Shown here: piece after piece, positions 34,455-44,343 of the stretch
Layout: every line of letters starts with the position of its first letter
How positions within the stretch are numbered: position 1 is the stretch's first letter
Assembly (NCBI GenBank): GCA_964016875.1
Contig: OZ024724.1
Location: 46,305,820 to 46,369,819, forward strand
Reading direction: 5' to 3'
DNA length: 64,000 nt
Origin: Fallopia convolvulus
Taxonomy: Eukaryota > Streptophyta > Magnoliopsida > Caryophyllales > Polygonaceae
Program-made: the position numbers and the translations under genes
The notes under the pieces: model-generated
The model's database searches: none
Seen by the model: only the letters and a program-made list of their open reading frames with translations
Told to the model about the DNA's origin: nothing

Positions 34455-34490
34455 AAATACCTCATACTTAAGCTTGCTTGTCCTCAAGCA
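34455..34490 (-). other. polypurine region of the Athila-like element
   Basis: The minus strand reads CTTGAGGACAAGCAAGCTTA then AGTATGAGGTATTT into the LTR. The GAGGACAAGCAAG phrase before a purine run is a known conserved feature of Athila/Tat-type elements and fixes the orientation. Confidence 0.7.
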
Positions 34491-36250
34491 ATCACTATAG
34501 TATAATCAAAACCAAACAATCACGCCTATCAAGTAATAGCCATCAATTCAAAAGCAACATCAAAACGTAGCAGAAAATAGCAAATGACTATTAACGTCAT
34601 CACACATATATAAGCACTCAATAGACATAAGTAAATACAATCCAACCTCACCAGGGACATTGTGTTTCTCTCATCTCTCAAGTGTTTAGGTTTATAAATT
34701 CAATCTCTCAACTCATCTTATATGCAAAAACTCATAGAAATTGTTACTTATATCACCAAGCTCTCCACCTAAGATTTGTCAAAACAAACAAAAATCATCA
34801 AGAGAACTTAGGCTCAATGAAAAACTTCATAGAAGCTTCCATTCGGTCGTGTTGTAATGGGGCTTGGTTAAGACAATAAGGCGTGGAAATATTTTGCTAT
34901 GTGGTACTAATATTATTCGGGAATCAAAGACTCCTAAAACTCACACATCCAAAACTCTCATAAAAAATATACCAAACTCACTCTACATTATACTCAAACT
35001 CTCACCTTTTTATCCTAGAAAAGTCTCATAAAAACTCAAAAGAATCTCGGGTTAACTTTAAACACAAATGCACATTCACTTCTTTTTCTTCTTCTTTCAT
35101 TTTCATTATTCTCTCTTTTTTTCTTTTTTCAGCTCTTATGTTTTTGTTTCGATCAGCCTCGTTAACGACCCAAATGAGGTCGTTAACGATCTACTTTTTC
35201 TCGTTTTCTTTCTTTTCAACAACCTTTCTTATTCTTGTGCATCTTTTCACTACCAAGAGATCTTTTTATGAATCAAAACAAGAGACTTCCAATCTACCCT
35301 TCCCAAAACCCTTTAATTTGAACCAAACATATCTTTTTACTCTACAAATCATACCTCTGCAACTAAGTCCTAATCCCCGGATAGGGTCAAGCTTATCTTG
35401 GCTAGGGAAATAATTTTGTGGAGCTAAAAATAAAAGGCTTAAAGGCTCAAATTGGCTATCAAAAGAGGGATCATGTAAGGGTGGATAAGGATTAATAAGG
35501 CCTATAAAAACAATAAGTTCTCTATCATATGACTTTCACAAGTATTGAACTAAAAATCTTATATAGGTATCAAGTAATAGATAACCATCACAATTCCAAG
35601 AGGTAATATACATAAAGAGAGTAAATCATACAAGAAAAGAAGAGGGATTTATAATGTTCTCCCTATAAGGCCAAAAATAACTCACAAGGTAGCATTTTTT
35701 GTTGGATTGCATTACTCATGCTAGAAGTTATACATGCTCAATTACATGATTATGCTATTCCTCTATAAAAAAAAACAATTTCATATCGAGAATCAGGTTA
35801 TACCATCAAAAACATGCTTGCAAGGAAATTACATGATTATGCTAGCAACTAATATCATAGAACCAAAAGAAATGGTATTTATCCATTCTAAAGACTCTTT
35901 TTGGAAGAAAAAAATTTTATTTTCAAATATTTTGTGATTTTTATGATTTTTCTAAAACAAAGTCAACTAAAACACACAAGACACATAAAAACAAGCAAGT
36001 TTTCTTCCCTTCTCCACCCCATACTTAAAATTACAATGTCCCCACTGTAATAAAAATAAGTAGAAGAAAAGAAAAGGAAAGGAAAGAAAGAACGAAAAAA
36101 AGGAAAGAGAAAGTTACAAGATAAACTGAAGCGGAAAAGAAACATCTTTTCAAAAGCTGAATCAGCTCCCCATTGGTGGTGGCAACTGGCGCTCAAAGTT
36201 ACCCATGAACTCGTACATAGTCTTCCAACGCTTCTCATCAACCGTCACCC
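34491..36250. other. non-coding 3' internal region of the Athila-like element
   Basis: Low-complexity pyrimidine-rich DNA with no domain on either strand; includes a pair of TCGTTAACGA palindromes (35159, 35180). Open frames here (for example 35068-35413, rich in Phe/Ser) are composition artefacts. Confidence 0.6.
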
Positions 36251-36251
36251 T

Positions 36252-37752
36252 TTACTCCATCGTCCTCCAACAAGCATCCGCCTGCTGATGCCTCACATCA
36301 TCCAAAGCCATGCGAGCTGAATAGACACCCTCCCAATGATCCATCCTCTGGTGGAGCTGTGTCTGTTGCAGGTTGAGTTGTTGCATTTGAAAAGATAGAT
36401 CTTCGGTCCATGGAGGTGGAACACTCAATCCAGTATATGTGGGCTGAGGAGGTGGTTGGTAGTGATCTTTTGGCTGGGAGTGGTCTTGAAAAATCACCGG
36501 GTTATAAGGCATAAGATCATAAGATTGTGGCACGGTAGGCGGTGGTGGTGGGTCGTTACTGAAGTTGTGTGCCTCATTAGTAGCCTCGAATTAGTCGTTA
36601 ATGACTGGGTCGTTAACGGTGTTGTCATTATTGCCCAAGACCTCGGTACCGAGATCATCACCCTCGATATTGAGCTCCTCCGTGGCTGCCTCCGTTTCTA
36701 CTTCCGTTGTATCATGATCTTCATCCATAGCTTCTCCTTCTCTAGCAAACCTCGTTACACACTCTCTCAATGACGGCTCATCTTGTGGCTTCTTTTATAA
36801 CGGGAATGCATGAACCGTCCAAGATTCGTACCAATTTGGCACGTAAGCAGCTCCATCTTCGCCCGATCAAGCAACACTTCTTGGCCATGAACTTTGGTGG
36901 CATGCCCTCTCTCGGTCCTCACAAAAATGCCAGAAGCAAACCAATAGTTCTTGTCGATTTTTTGAGCATGGTTCAGCGTGTAGAGTGAGAGATCAATGCC
37001 GAGCTTGTCCGCCAAAAGACTAACCAGATTTCCACACCACACTTCCTTTGACTTGATCCCGTGCTTCTCAATATATTCCAACCATTCATACCCCAAGTTC
37101 AACGGGGTGGGATCCTAAAAAAGTATAGTGCAGAGGCATGCAACTTCCGTCCGTGTCGACCTCGATAGCTCTCTCTTGGGCCAAAATGTGGCAGCCAATA
37201 CTCGGAGAATGATCCGAAAGATGGGGTTGATGATGCTTGCCCCGGAAAGTGCGGCGGCGGAAGGTTCAACTTCCCCGGAAATGTAACTCCAAGTTTTGGT
37301 AACCTTGTAGTCCTTGATCTTGTAGTTTCGAGAATGGTGAGGAAGCTCGAGATATCCATTAAACTCTACCATTGTGCACTCATGGAGTCATGGTTGACAT
37401 TGCCTAGCTGGAATCTTATCCTTCCCACCGAGGTCTTGGTTTTGAAGCTTGTCTCAAGAGTGGCCAAGAATTCAAAAGTGAGAGCCGGGTAATGTGATAT
37501 ATCTTCCTTCTTCAATAGTTCAAGCACTCCTAGAATGGCAAAAGCGTGCTTGACATCCTCATAGATCCCAATTATCGTAGCACTTGACTTTGAAAACCAC
37601 CTAGTGTAGTGGTCTTTGTCTAGAATGGTGTCAAAGAGATTAGCTTGTGCTTGGGTAGCCAATATGACATTGTCCATGCGGGGAGGGGACGGGGACCGTT
37701 GAGTCCTCTTCTTCTTCCCGACTCTTGTGGTAGCTCTGCTAGTGCTTGCCAT
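36252..37752 (-). pseudogene. additional Athila-type ORF downstream of gag-protease, broken
   Basis: Begins at 37752 with MASTSRATTRVGKKKRTQRS and continues over at least three frames (37752-37366, 37359-37099, 37102-36767, 36533-36252), so several indels have occurred. Residues such as DKDHYTRWFSKSSATIIGIY and LLKKEDISHYPALTFEFLAT match my memory of the plant 'retrotransposon ORF-1/putative plant transposon' protein family found in Athila-type elements. The Gln/Pro-rich C-terminus (QMQQLNLQQTQLHQRM) has no known role. It lies where other Athila elements have an envelope-like or extra ORF; the function is unknown. Confidence 0.6.
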
Positions 37753-37759
37753 ATGAACC

Positions 37760-39300
37760 TACAAAAACCATGAATTGTCCAAGATAAGATCCACACAAAC
37801 TAATAAACAGGAGACCCCATACTTGGTCTCGGAAATGCTCTCGACCTGCCTCGTTAACGAGCCAATTGGATCGTTAACGAGCCTGGGCTCGTTTTTGAAA
37901 CTGGACATATTGCAAGGTCGTTAACGAGCCTGGGCGAGAACCACTCACGGACTATTCCGAGTTCTAAACTCCAAAAACTTCCAACTAATCCAGCATGGAT
38001 AAAACACAATCCCACATAAAACACACAATCAAGCATATGCAACCCCATACTTAATCGATTACCCTATCCAAACATGCCAAAAAAATTGCCAAAACTCATG
38101 GTGAAGATCAATCAATTCAAGAACAAGATAATTCAAGCTTTCTCATCAAAATTTCAATGCAATCTAAGCAAGAACAACCGCAAATAAATCAAAATCAATC
38201 ACTATTAGAAGAAGCAATAGAATCATTACGCAATTTAGACATGCAATTCAACCACTCAAGCAAAATCAAGATCTGAAATTTTTACCCCAAAAATCACGAA
38301 TCTTGCAAATAGAGAGTTTAGGGTTTAGAATCCGTACCGTTGATTTGAAGAATTGAAGAACAAAGATTGAATTTGGGGAGGGTAACGAGGCGAGTGATTC
38401 ACAGGTAACGAACTCAAGAGAGGGGTGGCTCGTTATTGTGGTGCGGTTCCGAGGTTAGAGGCGGTGGTGCTTCAATTGATGGTGAGTAGAGAAAAATTGG
38501 TGGGATTGGGTTTTAGATTTGAAGATTTGGCTTGAGATTTGGGTGTGGGAATGGAGTTTTTAGGGAATTTAAGTAGGAAGGGGCAAGAGGAAGGGGAAAG
38601 AGGCGGCGTGGGGGTAAGATAGAAGATAAATTTAGGTTAGAAATACTTTCCTCTCCCATTTGCACCTATTTGGGTCTCGATATGGGTTGTTAACGACCCT
38701 GGGGGGTTGTTAACGAGCCTGTTCGACTTGTTTTTCAGCGTTGTTCCGAGACCAACTTCCTATACCATGTTATTTTCGAACAATTCTATCTTGCTAACTT
38801 CTAAACTACTAAAAAAATTCAAAAGAAATCTAGGAAAAAGATCTAAAAAGAAAACTAAACTAAAACCAAAAATCGGGTTGCCTCCCGTAAGCGCTATGTT
38901 TAACGTCGTTAGCCTGACGTACTTACCTTGTAGATCAAGGTGGTTCTTTTTCAGATATGTCGAGGTTTTGAGAGACCCCATATTTTTCTTTGAAGACATT
39001 ATTAGCTCGTCCCACCAAATTTGGTCTTTTATCTTCTAGCAATATGCCCGGTATTCCTACAAAAGGTTAGTGAAATCCGAAAACCAAGGTGGTTTCGATT
39101 CCTCTATAGCATAGATAGTGGAGTACGGTGTAGGGATAGAGTATAAGGAAGGATCATGACCAGTAATAGTGGATCCATGGTTAGAATACTCATCTTGATC
39201 CATTGGTAATGATGTTGACACCGAGGTTGTTGAGGTTGTTAACAATCCATTAAGTGCAAACCCTCGCTTGGTGTCGTGCCATGACGAGCCGCCCCCCTCA
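37760..39300. other. region of the Athila-like element where polymerase would be expected; no domain seen
   Basis: Between the extra ORF and protease I find no reverse transcriptase (no YVDD/YADD box), RNase H or integrase HHCC/DDE motif on either strand. Includes CTCGTTAACGAGC-type palindromes at 37851, 37871, 37918 and variants at 38687 and 38706. Confidence 0.7.
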
Positions 39301-39499
39301 TACTTTTGCATAAAAGGTTCGGTACTAGGCCAGGGGGTCGGTAGAAATCCCGGTTGTACTCTTGTACTCCTTATTTTTTAGAAGAGAGTATTTAGACTCA
39401 ACGATGTCGAGCTCTGGCTGGGACAACTCGGTGTGTATGGCAGCAGTTGGATCATTGGCATTTTGGTCGAGGCTGAATTCTACACATTCCTCTCCTATA

Positions 39500-40484
39500 T
39501 CGAAAGTGAGGAGTCCTTTTCAAACATCCACCCTAGCGCCTGCTTTAGCAAGGAATGGCCTCCTTAGGATGATGGGGACTAGGGGATCTTCAGGCATGTC
39601 GAGGACAATGAAATCATTTGGAATGAAGAATTTTCCCACTTGAATAGGGTAATCGTCAACGACTCTTGTGGCTTTCACACTTGATCCGTCCGCCATATAC
39701 AGCCTCATGTCCACAAGTTCTAGAGGTCCCATGTTAGCTTTGACCAGATTTACAGAGGAAGTAAACTGGCATTGGCTCCCAAATCACATAGAGCCTTGAA
39801 TCGGTGGTCGCCTATGCCAATTGTTATAGCAAATCTCCCTGGGTCGCCTAATTTCTCTGGAAGAGTAATAGCACGGACCTCATCTTGAAGCTCTGTAATA
39901 GATCGTTTCCTACTAAGAATGTCTTTCAAAAATTTTGTGTAAGCCGACATTTCGCTTAGGGCCTCAGCGAATGGGATAGAAATATTTAAGCCCTGGAGAA
40001 TCTTAACGAAACGTTTAAACTTGCTTTTAGTAGAGTCCTTAGACTTCTTAGTAGGAAAGGGAAGAGATTTCACCAATCTCGGAGCCAAAATGGGCTCGAG
40101 AGGTGATGCTACCGAGTCGACATCAGGGTCGATTGGTGCGTTTGAAGGGTCGGTAATGAGCCTGGAATTAAGAGAAGAGCTAGAAGTAGAGAACTTAACT
40201 GGGTTGGGGTCGTTAACAACCCTGGGAGTATCGTTACCGAATTGTTCAGGCTCGGTAACGACCCTCTTTTGTTCATTATCGACTTGGGCCGTGGCATCCT
40301 CTTCAGTTTCGGGGTTTTTGTCCTTAGCTTGGGCACGCTCCAATAGTGTCTTTCCGCTCCTAAGGTGCACATCCGCTATTTGTCCTCTAGGGTTCTCCTC
40401 GGGGCGGCCCGGGAGTTGCCCTTGCGGTCTTGGAATCTGTGCGGCCAAGTTTCCGAGTTGTGAGTCGACATTCTTCTTCCACAC
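39500..40484 (-). pseudogene. gag C-terminus and aspartic protease of the Athila-like element
   Basis: From 40484 the minus strand reads a Pro/Glu-rich gag tail, then SKFKRFVKILQGLNISIPFA and IGIGDHRFKALCDLGANASL, the retroviral-type protease with active-site triad D-L-G (usual in Athila, where Leu replaces Thr/Ser). A frameshift near 39740 moves to the next frame: MGPLELVDMRLYMADGSSVK, VGKFFIPNDFIVLDM, IILRRPFLAKAGARVDV, the protease C-terminal flap and ILGRPF-like strand (here ILRRPF). Stops downstream of 39500 end it. The tail encodes VVNDPNP where the DNA palindrome GTTGTTAACGAC sits. Confidence 0.82.
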
Positions 40485-40559
40485 ATCGAACTCTTCCCAT
40501 CATTTCATCTGGTTATTAAGGTTGGCTTGAACTCCATTAATACCCTCTTGTAAACCTTG

Positions 40560-41699
40560 TACTCAGGATGGTGGCTCTTGGTAGCATGGGGGTCGATATG
40601 GCGCAAGTCGTCTATCCGGTGGAGGCACTGCATAGTTTGAATTCGGATTTTGATGGCCCCATGTCAGATAGTTGTTTGGCCTGTCAAAGTTATTAGGCTG
40701 GTTCCTGTATGGACCTCTCATGTAATTCATCTCAGCATAAGTCTCAGCGGCTCTTACCTGCTCGATGTTAGTGCAAGCAAAAGTAATATGGGCAAAAGAG
40801 TCACATTCTTGACAAGGTTGAGAGGCTTTCAGAAAACTTACCTATTTCTTAAGGCAGTTGACCTCATCCTTTAGAAATTTATTTTTGACATCGGGATGAA
40901 TGTCATCCTTGTTAGGCATGTAGAGACGCCTCTGGGGCTGGGGTGATTGTTGGGTACCATACATGGCATCGTAGTTAGACAACTTATCCAGCAATTCCCA
41001 TGCAGTTGTGGGTTCCATCTCTATAAAACCGCACGCAGTGTGTGTGTTGATGCGGTTCTTCGTTTCTACATTGATCCCCTAGAAAAAGATTTCTTGGAGT
41101 ACATATAAAGGTTGCCCATGAGTAGGGCACTATCTAAGCATCACTTTAAACCTTTCCCATGTTTCTACAAAGGTCTCGTTAGGCAGCTGGTGATAGGAGG
41201 TGATATATTTTCTCAACTCTGTTGTCTTGGCAAGAGGGAAGAACTTTGTAAGAAATTGATCATACAAAGCCTTCTAAGTCCTGATAGACTTAGGAGGTAA
41301 GCTCTCCAAGCAGCTCACGTCCTTTCTAGTAAGAGACCACCTGAAAGCTTTTAAAAGAACATATTCAAGTGAGACACCTTCAGCAACAATAGTGTCACAT
41401 AAATCAAGATAGTTCCTAATATGTTCCATAGGGCACTCAGTAGGTTTTCCTTCAAATTGAGCCCTTTTTATCAAAGATATGAATTGAGATTTAATCTCAA
41501 ATGTCTTCTCTATCTTTGGAAGCACAATTGCAGACTCCGGCACCCTTAGTTCTGGATGCGTATATTGCTTGACATTCCTTGGATAGACGTTCAGCTCTTC
41601 TTGTAAACGAGCGTTGTTTGCTCGTTCATGGTCAGCAGAGGCAACGACAACATCTCTATCAGCTTGTAGCTCCTCCATCCGCTTCTGGAGGACATCCAT
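40560..41699 (-). pseudogene. gag of the Athila-like element with CCHC zinc knuckle
   Basis: Starts at about 41699 (MDVLQKRMEELQADRDVVVA, a coiled-coil N-terminus), then the capsid-like region FEIKSQFISLIKRAQFEG, HIRNYLDLCDTIVAEGVSLE, FRWSLTRKD, which matches the Athila gag pattern (FELK..., HLRNFLELC, ...FPFSL). A zinc knuckle CQECDSFAHITFAC (CX2CX4HX4C) lies near 40810. Stops near 40850, 40560 and 40500 and a frameshift near 41275 make it non-functional. Confidence 0.82.
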
Positions 41700-41897
41700 C
41701 TGTCAAGCCATCTCTTCAAGTGTAGCCATGGCTCGGTTTTCTCTTCGTCTACGATTCAAGGTGCGTTCAGGTTCAGAATAGTAACCAATGTCTTGCTGGC
41801 ATACGCTGAGAAAACAAACAAAGAAAACAAAGTTAAAAACAAAAACAGGGTCGGGCTAGCTATTCCCAAACCCAAAGATAAACAAACGAACACTTAT

Positions 41898-41918
41898 GCT
41901 TCCCCAGTAATGGCGCCA
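41898..41918 (-). other. primer binding site of the Athila-like element
   Basis: The minus strand reads TGGCGCCATTACTGGGGAAG three bases after the 5' LTR. It resembles the TGGCGCCGTTGCCGGGGA site used by Athila/Tat elements, with three changes. Confidence 0.8.
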
Positions 41919-41921
41919 ATT

Positions 41922-43400
41922 TGTTAATTAGGGATTTACTTAAAAACAAATAAAATTTGTAGTCAAGACCCCGCTGAGTATAGCAGAGTCAGGATCGTCC
42001 ATGGGAAGCACGATTGTTTGTCTATCAACTACAAAAGCAAAAAAACGAAGCAAAACAAGTTAAAACAGCTACGACCAACCTCGTTAACGACCTTTTCAAG
42101 GTCGTTAACGAACCTGGAAAACTACGAACACAAAACAATTAACGCTTCAAACGCAGGTTCGGTACCGAGGGTATGCTAACTCGGTAACGAATGAGAACGA
42201 GAGCAAACTAAGCAAATCAATGAATAAAAAGATCTAAGACAAGGGTTACCACGACATAGCTATGCATAAAAACTCATATGAAGATAAAGATCATGCCTTT
42301 AAAGATAAATTCATCAACTTTTGTTGACTAACAAGCAAATCAATCAATTTTCATAAATCAATTAATTCTATCACTTGTTTTGAATCCAAAGTTCGAAACT
42401 TTCATTATCGAACAATATCAACATTCAAATTCTCAACTTTCTCTTTGGATCAAGTTGAAAGCTCAAATTACTTTGACCATCGTCTAAGCATAAGCACAAC
42501 ACACAATTCAATAGATAAAAGGCAATCAAAACATCAACTTACTCATTCAAACATACACAACTATGCGGGTTTTCAACCCAGATCCTAGATAAGAAGACTA
42601 CTCACTCTTCATTGAAATAAAACAAACAAATTTATTTAAAGAAGACATTAAAAACAAAAATCAAACTTTCTTGAAATTGAAAAGAAAATATCTTCTTACA
42701 AATTTCATGGAATCCCGAAACACACTAAGAACTCTAAGCAAGATCCGATCACCGACCCCAAATTCTCTCTCTCGATCGAACTCAGATTCGACTCTCTCTC
42801 TCTCTCTCTCTCGACTCAACTTCTCCTAAAACTAGTACGACTCCCCCTTGTCTTGGCTTAGAACATGGGTATTTATACTAAGAAACTATCTATTCAAAAG
42901 GCGAAAAGATAAAAACTTATCCTACTTAAAAGATAACAAGATAAACGATATAACAACTAAAAGTCGGCTACGCCTCTACCGACATGGGAACCCTCATTAA
43001 CGACCCCGCATAGGGTTGGTAGACTTTGCTAATTCCCTTAAAAAATTCTATCTTCCACCCTCGTTAATGACCTTCACAAGATCGTTAACGAGCCTCTGTT
43101 TTGGTTATTCTTGAACTTCTCTTCGATTTTAACTTGGCCTCTGACTTGATCTTCTCATACAATCTTCTTCATTATCTTCCATGCATTCTACCTCCTAGCA
43201 CAAGACTTCAACTCAGCTCGAAAAATGCTCCTTCCTGCTTAAAACCCAACAAAAAAGACACAAAACGGAGTAGCTTCCATACTTTTCACAAAATATGCAA
43301 ACTCATCCAAAAACACGCAATACTAACTCTAAAACCAAAAAAAACTAAACTAAACAAACTAAGAAACACACCAAAAACTAGACTAAAAACACGAACATCA
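41922..43400 (-). repeat. 5' LTR of the Athila-like element
   Basis: 1479 bp, TGTTAATTAGGG to ACGAACATCA on the plus strand. Contains exact TCGTTAACGA at 42081, 42102 and 43082 and two one-base variants where the partner LTR is exact. Confidence 0.92.
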
Positions 43401-43405
43401 GTAGT

Positions 43406-43659
43406 ACAATCCGGTGAAGCGTAAACAGCGGACATAATCCACGGTTTCTCTTTCCACCTTGTAACTTCCATTGTAATATGTTGTGGATCTAGCCGCAGAG
43501 GAGCTAAAAAAACTTCCGTAGATCGCCACAATAACCAAATGCCACCAGAATAGCCATCAAGATCAATCCGGATCATACCATCATAGCCAATCTGACGACA
43601 AACTTGAGTAGCGCGAACACCACCTATGTGCGGTTCCACAAAGCCACCATAGAAGGAAT
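43406..43659 (-). pseudogene. LINE endonuclease N-terminal part (5' truncation point)
   Basis: Minus-strand reading EPHIGGVRATQVCRQIGYDG, then YSGGIWLLWRST and WIMSAVYASPDCTT, the endonuclease of plant L1 elements starting at the (E)THISG position. It continues across the Athila-like insertion at 32978. The right edge abuts the 12-bp target duplication, so this is where reverse transcription stopped. Confidence 0.88.
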
Positions 43660-43671
43660 ATCCTTACATTC

Positions 43672-43904
43672 TTTGAGATCAATGTTCTAAAAAACATTAG
43701 ATGAGTCCTGAATAAAGAGAAGTCGCTTAATACTTAGGCAAGCTAAATGATACCTAGGCAAATTTGTTAGAGATTTTGTGTATTGTTATGAATATTTATC
43801 TACTCTATTTTTTATTTGAAGGTAGAAAGTGATCAGAAAATATTGAAGGAAGATGGAGTCTACATAAGGGCAATAAATTATAATCATATACTTCTCATTA
43901 CTAT
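43672..43904. other. host DNA right of the LINE
   Basis: Before the LINE inserted this joined the sequence at 29150-29227. No gene recognised. Confidence 0.5.
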
Positions 43905-44036
43905 TCGTGAGATTTGTACTTGGGTGATCATATTCACCAGATTAGCCAATGATATGCATGCAATTAGGTGGTTTATTCACTATATTAGCTAGTGATAGTC
44001 ATGTAAAATAGGTGGTCATATTCACCACATTAGATA
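43905..44036. repeat. minisatellite of about 50 bp, left part
   Basis: Diverged copies of GGTGATCATATTCACCAGAT, TAGCCAATGATATGCATGCA with variants at 43923, 43970 and 44010. It continues right of the copia element at 49562-49640 (GGTGATCATATTCACTGTAT), so the element inserted into the array. Confidence 0.75.
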
Positions 44037-44221
44037 TGTTAGTATAAGGGGTATTTTGGGAACCAGTGTTATGTTCCCCTTACTATAAATAGGAGCATAC
44101 AATTGTAATGTGAGAATTATTCACAAAAACAGATTCAATGAAACAGGAGCTTTGAGCTCTCTTCTTCCCGGTTTTTTCTTCGACAATTCTTTATTCTTCC
44201 TCACTATTTTTCATTACATCA
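44037..44221 (+). repeat. 5' LTR of the second copia element
   Basis: 185 bp; TGTTAGTATAAGGGG to TTACATCA, with a TATA-like ACTATAAATAGG near 44085. Confidence 0.94.
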
Positions 44222-44233
44222 TGGTATCAGAGC
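44222..44233 (+). other. primer binding site of the second copia element
   Basis: TGGTATCAGAGC directly after the 5' LTR, an exact match to the initiator tRNA-Met type site. Confidence 0.95.
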
Positions 44234-44343
44234 AGGAGGTTCTTGATCCTGCATAATCCTTGCGTTCTTCTGTTGTATTTTCTGAACTTTTGATTCTTCT
44301 ATTTCATTTAGATCGTTCACTTTGGAGCACAAAAGAGTTGACA

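Larger units (their letters stand above)
32979..43400 (-). mobile_element. Athila-like Ty3/gypsy element lacking polymerase (10.4 kb)
   Basis: Flanked by a perfect 5-bp duplication GTAGT (32974-32978, 43401-43405); it interrupts a LINE endonuclease codon run that joins cleanly if the insertion is removed. LTRs are 1476 and 1479 bp with TG...CA ends. Minus-strand order: primer site, gag with zinc knuckle, aspartic protease, then 1.5-2 kb without domains and a further ORF, then the 3' LTR. No reverse transcriptase, RNase H or integrase was found, so it would have needed a helper. Gag, protease and leader resemble Athila (known for extra ORFs and long LTRs). Confidence 0.9.
29228..43659 (-). mobile_element. 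5'-truncated L1-type LINE, split by an Athila-like element
   Basis: Flanked by a perfect 12-bp target duplication ATCCTTACATTC (29216-29227 and 43660-43671). The 3' end (left) has a 13-base A tail on the minus strand (29229-29241). LINE sequence occupies 29228-32978 and 43406-43659, about 4.0 kb; the middle is the 10.4-kb insertion. It starts inside the endonuclease domain, so ORF1 and the endonuclease N-terminus were lost by 5' truncation at insertion. Confidence 0.93.

Noticed and set aside
35068..35413. Phe/Ser-rich open frames in the Athila-like element
   Set aside because: Direct result of a pyrimidine-rich tract; no domain, no homologous motif.
36456..36988. Plus-strand frames opposite the extra Athila-type ORF
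   Set aside because: Antisense shadows; the minus strand has the recognisable protein pattern.
39362..40530. Plus-strand frames opposite gag-protease
   Set aside because: Minus strand carries protease motif and zinc knuckle; plus frames have no domain.
33138..43091. Regular short palindromes resembling a CRISPR array
   Set aside because: Copies are dispersed at irregular distances inside a plant retroelement; no constant-length spacers, no cas genes, eukaryotic genome.
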